NCBI RefSeq assembly: GCF_958979055.1
Contig: NC_084887.1
Coordinates: 36,992,620 to 37,056,619, forward strand
Direction: 5' to 3'
Length of the DNA: 64,000 bases
Origin: Alnus glutinosa
Taxonomy: Eukaryota > Streptophyta > Magnoliopsida > Fagales > Betulaceae
Position 1 is the stretch's first letter; each line of letters starts with the position of its first letter. Below are positions 1-10,430 of the stretch, piece by piece. The position numbers and the translations under genes are program-made. The notes under the pieces are model-generated. The model was not told the origin of the DNA. It saw only the letters and a list, made by a program, of their open reading frames with translations, and ran no database searches.

Positions 1-9
1 ATGTTGCAG

Positions 10-170
10 AATAAAGAAGACTGGCCTTATAGCCAGTTAGAACCTAGGGCAATGTTTGTTCGCTTTCCTTTTCAGTTTGCACAAGGGGTAGAATTTCAGG
101 CACCTGAACTAAAAAGAACTCAACCCTGGAAAAGTAGTTTTGAAAAGCTAAAGAACTCAAAAAGATGCTG
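10..170 (+). other. possible upstream exon of the first gene
   Basis: The window opens with TTGCAG (4-9), a good splice acceptor. An open frame runs from 10 to a TGA at 168-170 and contains DWPYSQLEPRAMF and FPFQFAQG. A possible donor lies at 88 (GGG|gtagaa). It would end the exon in phase 0, which matches the phase-0 acceptor at 863, so this stretch could be the penultimate exon of the same gene. The donor is weak. The alternative is that this is the terminal exon of another transcript ending at 170. I do not recognise the peptide. Confidence 0.35.
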
Positions 171-862
171 AGTACAGTGCATCAGTGCTGATCACGCGTT
201 AAATGAAAAAGTGAAGGCTCAGATGAGATCTTTTGCTTGACTACTGTTCATAACAATTTTCTGTAGTTATATGTTGCCTTTGTTGCCCCAGTCTGTTAAA
301 CTTGAAGCACATTTCCAATGGGGGAAGAGAATGTTAGAATGTTTTCAAAATTAGTATAAGTATATGTATGTTTTTATTTTGTGAAAATTTCACAATGGAA
401 GGCATTTATGATTCCTGAAGGAAGAGAGTCCTCATTTGCCAGTTTTTAACATTGAAACATTACTCACTTCTGCTATCTCTCTCCAAGCCTTCTGTTTTAC
501 TTAAATTTTGTGATTATTAGGTTATGTTTTTTGTTGCAGAAATAGAACTCTGATCTTCTCGCCAGAATTAAAAATCTGAGGGTATTCTGGTTTGATTTTG
601 TTTTGTGCAAAACACAATCAAACAACGGGAAATTTTCTGGACTCCCTTGTATCCGGGTGGCGTATTTGCTAGCACACCAATTGAACAGAATTGGTGGGGA
701 GCAAATACCATCTTAAGAAAAGCGATATTTTAATGCACCTTAGGAGCATTTTACTTTTGTTTTAAATTTTGAAGATTATGCATCAACGGAAAATCCAACA
801 AATAATAATAATAAATGGTTTCGTTCTTGCAAAATTATAGAATCACTCATCTTTATGTGCAG
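171..862. other. probable intron or spacer before the acidic exon
   Basis: AT/T-rich, with stops in all frames and no convincing coding stretch. It ends in TTTATGTGCAG at 852-862, a strong acceptor for the exon that follows. A second acceptor-like TTTGTTGCAG lies near 539 but leads into stops. Confidence 0.5.
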
Positions 863-2146
863 GCATTATTCAAGGCAAGATTCGAACAAGCTCTTGAATC
901 TCAGAAGCTAAACATAAAGAAGATAGAACAGCAGCTCCGGCGAAAGGGGGTAAATCCAGAGGATCCAGTTGCCATGGCCAGCATTCAGAAAGTAGCTTCT
1001 ACTTTCTTTAATGCAATTGACAGGAAGGAAGGAAGTCCCTATGTCTTCCGGGAGGACAAACAGCAAGAAACAGAACCTCCTAAAAACTGGGAAGAGTCCG
1101 AACCCCCTGTCGATAGTGACCAAGAGGAGTTAGATAGATTCATAGCTGAGATAGAGGATGCAGCAGATAAAGAATGGGATGCTGAAGAGGCAGCAGAGAA
1201 AGAAGAGCTTGGAAAGATGAGGTATTGGAACAGAGAAGAATTTGGCGGAAGGTTCAGAAGATCTGAAACACAGAGAGATGACAACTCTTATGATGATGAT
1301 GGGGTCAAAGGGGCACGGGGGTGGAAGGATACACGTGGCAAGCAGAGGACTAATGACAGTGATGATGAAGACAATGATATTCCTGATGGTGATGATGAAT
1401 GGGATTCTAATGACATGAGAGATGCTAGTGATCTTGAGAGTGATGCTGATGATTCTGATAAAGTTCATGACAAGTTCAGGGTGTCTAGAACAAACAGGTG
1501 GAGGGAGGATAAGAGTGGCGGGGCAAAAAATAACGACAGTTTCAAGAGAAAACCTGAAGCTAAGTTTAGAAGAAAGGCAACTGAAGAAGATTCTGTTTCT
1601 GACTCAGAAAACATGTTGAGTGATCTTGAAAATGCAATGTGGCAATCAGACGCTGAAGAAGAACAAGACTCAGAAGCATTAAAAGCAGTGAGTTATAATT
1701 ACCGGAGCAGTAGTGATGGGGAAGAGGATTCATATCACAGTAAGGGAGATGAGAAGAATAATTGGGTGAATGAACACGAGAGCGTTGATGATGATTCTGA
1801 TGAAACTCATAGTAGATACAAGGAATCCAGACTTGCACAGCAGAAGCATAGTAGGAATGGCAGAGCCAATAATGATGAAGTCTTTCGAAGAAAAGCTGAA
1901 GCCAACTTTAGAGGGAGGAAGATGGCGGAGGAAGAATCTGGATCAGACGACATTCTTAGCGATTTGGAAAACGCTAAGTGGGAGTCAGATGCTGAGGATG
2001 ACTCAAGAGCATCGTTGGCTGGGAGATACAGCACTGGTGATGAAGATGAAGAGAATTATCACGAAATGAAGAATGAGAATAATGGGGTGAATGGTAAAAA
2101 GAAAAAGACACATAAAGAGATGGATGAGGCTTGGGATAGTGATTAG
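863..2146 (+). CDS. CFM9: C-terminal exon of a CRM-domain (CFM9-like) splicing factor, partial
   Basis: The exon begins at 863 after a GTGCAG acceptor. The in-frame ATG at 815 is intronic and is unlikely to be the start. The 427 codons encode a helical Lys/Gln-rich segment (FEQALESQKLNIKKIEQQLR) and then a very long Asp/Glu/Ser-rich tail ending in EAWDSD. No CRM domain is visible; it would lie upstream of the window. The identification rests on position: GT17 and GC6 genes follow, as I recall for Arabidopsis At3g27540 and At3g27530, which places this gene at At3g27550, a CRM (CRS1/YhbY) RNA-binding protein reported to act in mitochondrial group II intron splicing. The tail carries an internal duplication: FKRKPEAKFRRK...SDLENAMWQSDAEEE, from about 1541, matches FRRKAEANFRGRK...SDLENAKWESDAEDD, from about 1883. 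The exon is certain; the family is inferred from synteny and tail style. Confidence 0.6.
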   Translation, partial: ALFKARFEQALESQKLNIKKIEQQLRRKGVNPEDPVAMASIQKVASTFFNAIDRKEGSPYVFREDKQQETEPPKNWEESEPPVDSDQEELDRFIAEIEDAADKEWDAEEAAEKEELGKMRYWNREEFGGRFRRSETQRDDNSYDDDGVKGARGWKDTRGKQRTNDSDDEDNDIPDGDDEWDSNDMRDASDLESDADDSDKVHDKFRVSRTNRWREDKSGGAKNNDSFKRKPEAKFRRKATEEDSVSDSENMLSDLENAMWQSDAEEEQDSEALKAVSYNYRSSSDGEEDSYHSKGDEKNNWVNEHESVDDDSDETHSRYKESRLAQQKHSRNGRANNDEVFRRKAEANFRGRKMAEEESGSDDILSDLENAKWESDAEDDSRASLAGRYSTGDEDEENYHEMKNENNGVNGKKKKTHKEMDEAWDSD

Positions 2147-2743
2147 ATCTGTCATTGCTGAGCACTGTCCCTTAGAAACTGTATTGAACAGGGTGACTTA
2201 AATTTTCTTTCAATGATCTTAAAAATTCTGAGATTGATATGAACATGCAGTTTATTCTTTTGTTGGGGGGGTTTTGTACTCGGTTTTCTGGTATGAAACT
2301 AATGCTGAAAGTGCAGCATTTTGTAAAATTTGCTTCATGAATCATGAGGAGGCCCCGTTGAAAATAATCAATGTATTTTACGCTGCATTTATCTTGACTG
2401 ACTTTGGATTACACTTAAAGTGCTTTGATATCGTTTTCTAGGGTTGTTTTTTATTTATTTATTTTTTAATTCAATATGGGAAAGAGATTTAAAAGGAAAC
2501 AAAAATTGAGAGGAGGTGGGCTTTTCAACAAGCCCAAATAAAATTAGAGTACTTGAAATAAGTACAACTAAGTAATTAGAAATTGGTCAAAAAAAAAAAT
2601 GGTCCAGCAATAAGTACAACTAAGTAATTAGAGAAAGTAAAAAAATTCAGTTATCTTTCTAAAACGTATTTTCTTTTTGAATTAAAGCTACCATGGCTTT
2701 TGGTAAGATTATTGTTTGCTTTCTGAAAAAGAAAATAAGAAAA
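2147..2743. other. 3' UTR and AT-rich spacer
   Basis: This is the downstream sequence of the acidic-tail gene. Several AATAAA-like motifs occur, for example near 2537. A short direct repeat (AAGTACAACTAAGTAATTAGA) appears at about 2560 and again at about 2611. No gene seen. Confidence 0.5.
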
Positions 2744-3674
2744 TAAGGATAATAGAAGTTGAAGATGCACAAAACTTTCGCTTTTGAAAAGTTTTACATA
2801 TTTTCCGAGATAATCCATAAAAATAAAAACATTGACAATTTTTAACAATTTGAGGGGATGACATTGTCGAAATTGAAAATTTGAAGAGACATGGTCAATT
2901 GAGTATTAATTTAAAGGGGTATATGAACTTTAACCTAAAAGAAACGCCAATATGATATTATGCACATGGTTAAAATTATAAAATAAGTCGAAACAAGTCG
3001 TCTTCCTAATAAAATATTTAGAGTAGGTTTCAATTAATTAATTTGGGAAAAAGTCTTACCCACGACCACGAGTCCCAGTTTTTTTTCGTTATGAAACGAC
3101 ACGCATATTGCCTTCGAAGAAGACCAGGGAACAAACAAATCCTCCACAAGCAATTTGCGTCATTTTCACCTTTTGTTGTCGTTCCTCATTCAGATTGGTC
3201 CACACGTTAATTAGGTCACGGAAGAGTGAAGATAGATCTTCCCACTCAATCTATGCCATTCTATTTCGGGTCAATTGTGAAGGTGCAACGATGGAGGATG
3301 CACCAAGGCAACCACCACATATACCATGGTGTATTCAAGTGTCCAGCAAATAAATGTTACTATTATGGACAAGGTTTCTTTTTTTTTTTTTTTTTCTTTT
3401 TTTCAAATTGGATTATATATGCTAGAGGTACAAAATCTTTTATCAAGAAATAGGTACCAAAATAATATGGAGCTTATTCATTGGTACCCATAGCATTTAT
3501 TTTTATTAGTTGTTTTGATCATCTCTAATGAATAAACTCCACATAATCTTGGTGCCCCTTTCTTGATAAAAGATTTAGTACCCCTAACATTTCTCAACTG
3601 AGTTTATGTGAGAATCACATACTTTAAGAACGCTCAGTTTGTATGTTTTCTCTAACTCAGTCTATTAAATTGGA

Positions 3675-3800
3675 GTAATTCTAGTGGTATATTAATTGTC
3701 CATCAAAAAATGAGATGGCTCTTAAAATCACAATTTGATCAATTACACGCCCAATTGTGATTTTAAAAAGCACATCATTTTTTGATAGACACAAGATAAA
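3675..3800. mobile_element. short inverted-repeat MITE (GAGTAAT family)
   Basis: The arms GGAGTAATTCTAG and CTAGCATCACTC flank an inner inverted repeat made of GAGATGGCTCTTAAAATCACAATT and its near reverse complement. A related element lies at about 5505-5650 (TGAGTAATTTTATTAG...AGTAATGCTAT), and a better-preserved one at 27374-27544. Degenerate; boundaries approximate. Confidence 0.5.
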
Positions 3801-4050
3801 ATTCTAGCATCACTCAAATATATGTTATCAGAATCACTTGCTTTAAAAATAAATTTCAATTTAATAGACTAATAAAAGAAAAACTTCATCCAATTATCAT
3901 ATTTGGTCAACATGCAGCAGAACAACCTGGTGGGTTTGTGACTTCCCAGGTCGAAGTGCTTTTTTATTTTTTGGTGGATCCAATTATTAATACTATTATC
4001 AGTTAACACCTTCCCTCAATTTTTCTATACCATCGACTTGTTGAGCATAA

Positions 4051-5445
4051 GGCCTCGTTTGGATTGCGGAATGTCTATTCCATTAGGAAAAGGAATAATT
4101 ATTCATGGGAATAGATGAAGGTGGAATGGAATAACTATTCCTATTCTTTTGTTTGGTTATAACAGTGGAATAGAACATTGCATATGTATTCTTTTATTTG
4201 GTACAGTGCAATACATTGGTGAATGAAATCATATTATAATCAAATTTTCTAAAATACCCTTATAATACAAATATAATTTATATTCTTGAGGACATTTTTT
4301 TTTCTTTATTTAAGAAACATAAACAATCATACTATGACCTTTTTTGTTTTTAATTTCATAGAGTTCATGGCTTTTTTTTTTTTTTTTTTTTCATATACAA
4401 TTACGCTACAAAATGATTTATAAGAAAAAAAAAAAAAAAACACACACACACACACACATAATCATCATATCACCATCATAAAAAAATAAAAAAATAGATC
4501 ATCTGCAAACCCCTTTTTATTTTATTCTTTTTTATTTGTTTTCCAGCAACAAACATTCATTCTTTGCTTACAAAGTAAAATGATTTATAAGAGAAAAAAA
4601 AAAATAATCATCATAAAAAAATAAATCATCTACAAAGCCCTTTTTATTTTATTATTTTTTATTTGTTTTTCAGTAACAAACATTCGTTTTTTGCTTACAA
4701 AGTTTTTCTCAAACCTCCGCAAGGCAATTGGAGTCCCCCCGATATTAAGAGGTACTCGTTTTGCTACATCTAAGTGCATTCTGTAGGCTAAATCATAGGA
4801 GGAGGAAAAAAAAAAAAAAAAAAAAAAAAAAAGAAGAAGAAAGACTACCCCACAACAAATTAAGTTGGGTTGAGAAACAGAGAGAGGGGGATGAGAATAT
4901 AATTGCAGAGATGGAGAAAGATATTGATGGTGCACTTGAGTGATGAATTTTTGAAATCAGAATTAAATTCTTATTTTGTTTGCGAATTTTGAAATTTGAC
5001 TTTTTAGAAAAAAATTGAATAAAATATAATTTGTTTATAAAAAGTTGAATAAAATATAATTTGTTTTTTAAAAAGTTGAATAAAATATGATTTATTTCTG
5101 AAAAAAGTAGAATCAGAATTATATTTTATTGTCAAAATTTCGTATCAAAACACACCATGAGTTGAGAAACAGAGAGAGAGAGAGGGATAAGAGACTTGGG
5201 TGTCGAGAAGGTTGGGGTTTTTGGGCAAAAGACGAATTTAATTTATTCCCATAGGAAAGGAATAGGTATTCCACTCAAAAAAGGAGTGGAATACTGAGTG
5301 GAATACCTATTTCTCTTCGTAAGGGAATAGCTATTCCGTGGGAATAACTATTCCCTTAAATAATATACAACCAAACAAAAGAATAGCTATTCCGTAGGAA
5401 TAGCTATTCCTTTCCATGGGTATAATCCGCAAACCAAACGAGGCC
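4051..5445. mobile_element. non-autonomous TIR DNA transposon, 1.4 kb
   Basis: The left end GGCCTCGTTTGGATTGCGGA and right end TCCGCAAACCAAACGAGGCC are inverted repeats with one mismatch in 20. The flanks carry GCATAA on both sides (4045-4050 and 5446-5451). The subterminal sequence is full of GGAATAGCTATTCC-type repeats pointing both ways. The interior is AT-rich with (A)n and (CA)n tracts and no transposase frame. The GGCC(T/C)NGTTTGG end resembles PIF/Harbinger and related MITEs. That superfamily makes a 3-bp TWA duplication, so the 6-bp GCATAA flank fits imperfectly and the superfamily is left open. The matching site in block B (about 10235) is empty. Confidence 0.8.
4432..4459. repeat. 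(A)n(CA)n microsatellite
   Basis: A poly-A tract followed by about ten CA units, inside the 4051-5445 element. Confidence 0.8.
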
Positions 5446-5504
5446 GCATAAGATTGTTATTAATCAAGTAAAAGGGTTGGCTAATATATATATATATATT
5501 ATGA

Positions 5505-5650
5505 GTAATTTTATTAGTACATTAAGTGTCCATCAAAAGATGAGGTGGCTTTTAAAATTATCATTAGATATGTAATTGATCAAATAATAATTTTGATTAA
5601 ATGTTGATTTTAAAAGCCACATTATTTTTTAGAATTAGTAATGCTATAAA
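5505..5650. mobile_element. degenerate GAGTAAT-family MITE
   Basis: The arms TGAGTAATTTTATTAG and AGTAATGCTAT enclose GTCCATCAAAAGATGAGGTGGCTTTTAAAAT and its approximate reverse complement. It is the same design as 3675-3800 and lies just outside the 1.4-kb transposon. Confidence 0.45.
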
Positions 5651-6600
5651 TCACACTTTTATCATATCATTATCTCACCATGTTGATATGACAACGTCAA
5701 CCAGCTTCTTGATTTTATTTTTTATTTTTATTAACAATAGCTAATTGGCTGACAACATTAATAAAGTGAAATAATAGTGGGATAAATGTGTTTAAGAATA
5801 GAAAGAGCTACCTCGTCATGTCAGCATCAATAAGCAAAACAAAGCTATATATGAACCACATAACGTGTTGAAAATCTTCAAAAGAAGCTCCTAGCTAGAA
5901 TATATATACACACACAAACACTTAAATCTTGTTGACGAGGTTTAATTTAGCGGTATGACCATTTAAATGTAACAAATATAAACAGTCCACCAATTTCCAT
6001 GGTGGAGGTTCGGTGCAAGCACAAAACACACAAAAGAAAAAAACATAAAGAGGGAAAGATAATTAAGAAGCCAATGATCAAAGGAAGATCTAAAAGAAAT
6101 ATATACTGTAACTTCATGATCTGCTATATATGGAACGGAAAAAGAATAAATCAGCACTATGATCAATGGAAGATCTAAAAGCAATCAGATGGTACAAATC
6201 AAGTTAACAGACAACCAAAGTTGTAAGAAGAATATATGAAGAAATTAGTCTAAGAAAGCCAAATTCCCACCAGCACGGAGAGAAGCCTGGGAAATGTCAT
6301 TCAATTCCTACTCATGCAATATTAATATGGGGATTGTGCCGTACAGGAAAGAAATGGTACATAAGCTTGCCAACACCACAGAGATATACACTGATTCCCC
6401 TCAAATTCCAATAACCCAATTAACAAAGTTCTTCCCTTCTCCCTAGAGAGTGACCTACACTGTTACATATATAAGGTATATATACCTGTATCGATCGCTG
6501 ATTAGCCAAAACCATCAAATGGTCCAAGTGACCCGGTTCAGTGCAATATATGCACAATCTGTATCTCCAATCTCTGAAAAGACACCCCATCTTTCAAGAC
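5651..6600. other. spacer and 3' flank of GT17 copy A
   Basis: Holds a roughly 130-bp motif at 6061-6190 (two copies of GATCAA(T/A)GGAAGATCTAAAAG around a TATACTGTAACTTCATGAT core). The motif recurs three times in block B at about 12661, 16895 and 17665. The stretch 6190-6600 matches the 3' flank of GT17 copy B and probably contains the 3' UTR. No separate gene. Confidence 0.6.
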
Positions 6601-7713
6601 TCAGCCACTACTTTCTTCTCTTCGGCAGTTACCAGGCAACAGATATTTGTACTTCTCAGCATTATTCAACAAAAATGTTGGAAGATGGACTGCCGAATAA
6701 GAATGAGGAATAGTTCCCATCTTTCCAATAATCTCCTTAAATGTGTACTCCTCAGGAATCATGTCAAACAGATCAGCCCCTTTGCATATTACATCCTGAA
6801 TCCTTTTGTGATTCAGATAATGAGAAAACCGGACCCGATCATAGTGGCTGTAAGCCTTCATCTTGAATACAAAATTGCTGATATAGCGGAAGCAAAAGCT
6901 ACAATGCCACCCAGCATCTGACAAAATGTCATCAGTCTGTCGGTAATGTGCATATCTAGTCTTTCCAGTCTTGTACCTGTGGACCGAAGCTCTCCAGCTT
7001 TTGTTGTCTACATAAAACTCAAACGAATACAAGTAGTTCTTAAGCCTAAGGTGAAGGACAGGCGGAGTACTGTCGTCGCACCACCTCAAGAGATTAATAG
7101 TGTGGCCACTTGGAATCTCATCGACATCAGACATTATCAACAAATCATCATCTTCTACGCCAGCAATTCTCAGAAGCTCGTCCAGCGCTAATCTCTGATG
7201 CGCCTCTTCAACAAATGGATTCTCGCCTCTCTTAAATCTTCCTCCAATCATTCCATAAGTCAGCCGAGGTTCAATAAACTTGAACCGGTCACGGTTGCCC
7301 GCGAAAAGCAATGGTTTAGGCAAGCCTGTGAATGTTGAGTTTGATTCGAGAAGCACAAACTGAGTCACGTATGGATACAATTCATTCCATCGAATTGTAA
7401 GGATGTCAAGCTCATTACTGAATAGAACCGCATCATAGACTCGTCTGGGTGATTCACGAATTCCCCACCCGTGAAGTTTGCAAAGAGTCTCCATCGATAT
7501 GTTCTCGTGATAATAGTGAGGGATGTTGTGGAAAGGCTTTGGAGGTGATTCCCATATTGGTCTCAGGAAATAAGAGATCTTTTGCCCATGCAAGTATACA
7601 CCAAAGATGCATAATGGGACTATCACAAACCAAAGTATATAGGTCCTCAAATCCACCCCTCGCAAAACACATCGGAGTCTTGACATGCTGATCAGTACTG
7701 CTGCACGAGTTCC
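6601..7713 (-). pseudogene. GT17 beta-1,4-N-acetylglucosaminyltransferase-like, copy A, missing exon 1
   Basis: The family (MGAT3-like, CAZy GT17) is a set of Golgi type II membrane proteins; plant members have no proven donor or acceptor. The exon covers the same body as copy B: membrane anchor ([20 protein letters not shown]), then [14 protein letters not shown], then the likely metal-binding [10 protein letters not shown], then the conserved C-terminus ending at LLPGNC. The 5' edge is the CAGCAG|GGAACT acceptor at 7713. Intron sequence follows only to 8343, where homology with copy B stops, so no first exon (MSDGYYSS...) or matching promoter remains. The frame is fully open, with 13 residue differences from B in 361 by my count and a 6-bp in-frame insertion near the acceptor. 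An ATG just upstream (7720-7722) could start a 373-residue protein with the anchor intact. It may therefore be a young truncated duplicate that is still expressed rather than a dead gene. Confidence 0.75.
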
Positions 7714-8343
7714 CTGCTGCATGTGGATTAAAACAAAAACTTGTTTAAATTAATAACATGTTTGCTCATGAATTTCTATAGAATCTTTGAAATGAAATTC
7801 CAAAATTTGCATATTTAAAATAACACACAAAATTAAAGTCCCAGAATGCTATCAGAAAATTAACAGTAGAAATACCCAAAGAAAATTCCACACCCCATAA
7901 CCATTAATTTTCATTTCCCTTCTCATACACATTATCACTAAAAGAATACTTACAGTTACAAATGGGTAAAACGTAGATTGAAGTTCATATTAAAGCAAAA
8001 TAAATGAATTTCTATCTCTCAAAAATTCAGATGCAAATTTTGAAACGATAATCCAACTATAAGAGCACAAAGCCATCAATCAAAAATTTCTAGAGTTAGA
8101 AGGGGCGTGAATAGATATCCCTTTATATATATATATATAGAAAGAGAGAGAGGGATATCGGAGCACATTATAAACTTGAACGAGTCCCAATTTTTCTTAA
8201 TCGGATATTAATCCAAACAAGAGATACCCATTAGTGAAAAACTCAGAAGCAACCTCTAAAATTAAATTTCTTTTGCTAAAAGAAGAAAAACATGTATAAA
8301 ATTGAAAAAGAGTAGACTTTTGGAATAGAAAAATACTTCAAGC
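7714..8343 (-). other. remnant of GT17 copy A intron 1
   Basis: Aligns with 19388-20143 of copy B, which is intron 1 there. Shared landmarks are the TTTCTATCTCTCAAAAATTCAGATG segment, a (TA)n tract and GAGATACCCATTA. It is cut off at 8343. Confidence 0.75.
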
Positions 8344-8541
8344 TAGCACAATTGGAATAGAATTGTAGATTTGTATTGCGGAATTGGACGGTTCACCATA
8401 TTAGGCGCAATCTAAATTGTGCGGCTCACCGACTTGCAAGGAAAGCTTTATCTTTAAGAGAAACTCATTATTTTCTTGAAAAAATTTCATTTTGTATTGC
8501 TAATATTATTGCAGTCGAGCGATATACTTAAGATGTCTATT
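8344..8541. other. 198-bp junction between duplication blocks
   Basis: Sequence found neither beside block A's left edge nor in copy B's intron. It lies between the right end of block A and the left end of block B. No recognisable feature. Confidence 0.55.
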
Positions 8542-10347
8542 TAAGGATAATAGAAGTTGAAGAAGGACAAAACTTTCACTTTTGAAAAGTTTTACATATT
8601 TTTTGAGATAATCCATCAAAAAAAAAGAAAAAAGGCATATCATTTATTTTGAAATAGAACAGAATAGATAAGCTTAACTCTACTTCGAAATGAAACTCGC
8701 AAATACTGATCCAATAAAGTGAACTTGCTTTACCTTCAAAAAAGAAAAAGAAAAAGAAAAAATTGATCTATTCTATGGCCTCTCTTGCTTGCTCACTATC
8801 TTATTCTCCATTTTTAAACATAATAATAAATAATAATAATAATAATGGAAAAAAAAAAAAAATAAGTCCATGCCACCTATCCCCTCAAACTTTTCTTTCA
8901 AAACAGACAAGATTTTTAATTTTTTTTTTAATTTTCCTTTTAATTTTTAAATTTGGCCTTCCTTAATTTTTATGTATTTATTTATTTTATTTTTTAGCTT
9001 TAGTTTCTTTTATTTTTTGAATTTTTAGTATTTTTTTTGAATTTTATTAAAAGTATTTTTGTTATTGAAGAATATTGACAATTTTGATAGCCTGAGAGAG
9101 ATATTATCTAAATTTAAGTTCGAAAAAATATTGTCAATTATATGATGGTTCGAGAGAGTACTCTAAAATAAACATAAAATAAGTCATTTCCATATTTCAA
9201 ACGGTCTCCATCCTAATTAGATATTTAGTAGGTTTCAATTAATTAATTTTATGACAATTGTACGGCATGCAGGACCGAAGCAGGAGAGGAGACGGGGAGG
9301 TGAAAAAGTCTTACCCACGACCACGAGTCCTTATGATCGAAACATGCAGATAATTGCCTCCGAAGAAGAGCAAGGAACAGATCTTCCACAAGCAATTTGC
9401 GTCATTTTCACCTTTAATTGTCATTACTCATTCAGATTGGTCCACACGCTAATTAGGTCATGGAAGAGTGAAGATAGATCTTCCCACTCAAATCTATGCC
9501 ATTCTATTTATCTTTTTTTTTTTTCTTTTTCTTTTTCTTTTTTATGCCAGCAACATTCTTGACTTGCCCAATCAACCGGGTCAATTGTGAAGGCGCAACT
9601 ATAAATACCAAGTGAGTTTTTACTTCCAATTCAGGTACCACTTATAAAATAAATAAAAATTTAAGTACTAAATTTAAAAAAGCCTAAAACTTGAGTACGA
9701 ATAAGGTATTTAACCCTATATATATATATATATATATACACTGTGGAGTATTCAAGGGTCCAGCAAATAAATGATATTATTATATATGGACAAGGGTTTT
9801 CTTTTTTCTCAAATTGGGTTTACGTGAGAATTAATACATGCTTTAAGAACGTTCAGTTTATATGTTTTCTTTAACTCAGTTTATTAAATTGACATCTGAA
9901 CGTGAGAATTACATGCTCTAAAAATGAATAGTTTATTAAACTTATATATGTACATGAGAATTACATATTTAAGAATAGTTTTTATTAAAAATATATATAT
10001 ATATATATGATCAGAATCACTTGCTTTAAAAATAAATTTCAATTTAATAGAGTAATAAGTGAAAAACTCTATCCAATTATCATATTTGGTCAACATGCAT
10101 CAGAACAACCTGGTGGGTTTGTGACTTCCCAGGTCGAAGTGCTTTTTTTTTTTTTTTTTGGTGGTGGATCCAATTATTAATACTATTATCAGTTTAACAC
10201 CTTCCCTCAATTTTTCTATACCATCGACTTGTTGAGCCTAATTAAGATTGTTATTAATCAACTAAAAGGGTTGGCTAATAATATATAAGAAAAAGAAACC
10301 ATATGAAAATGCCTTCACCGGCTGTGACCGGGCTCAGTCTATACACT

Positions 10348-10384
<37 letters not shown>

Positions 10385-10430
10385 TGCACGTCTTGATCGA
10401 AAGTATTAAATCAGACACTATAACTCGTCA
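8542..10430. other. non-coding left part of block B
   Basis: Counterpart of 2744-4050 plus 5446-5490, without the 1.4-kb transposon. It contains poly-T runs, a CTTTTT-type run near 9510-9540 and (TA)n tracts near 9717-9739 and 10349-10382. No gene seen. Confidence 0.6.

Larger units (their letters stand above)
2744..8343. repeat. tandem duplication block A
   Basis: Left copy of a direct tandem duplication. It starts at TAAGGATAATAGAAGTTGAAG (2744) and ends at ACTTCAAGC (8343). Matching landmarks occur in block B in the same order: the TCTTACCCACGACCACGAGTCC segment (3053 against 9309), the CAGAACAACCTGGTGGGTTTGTG segment (about 3918 against 10101), and the whole GT17 exon 2 with part of intron 1. 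Block A carries one 1.4-kb transposon (4051-5445) that B lacks. B has several insertions and local re-duplications that A lacks. Confidence 0.85.

Noticed and set aside
815..862. ATG at 815 as the start of the first gene
   Set aside because: The stretch lies before a strong GTGCAG acceptor and encodes nothing like the rest; the exon begins at 863.
4630..4943. Open frames with long Phe or Lys runs
   Set aside because: Produced by poly-A/poly-T tracts inside the 1.4-kb transposon.
6541..6921. Plus-strand open frames over GT17 copy A (and 18488-18871 over copy B)
   Set aside because: Mirror frames of a well-conserved GT17 exon; no independent support.
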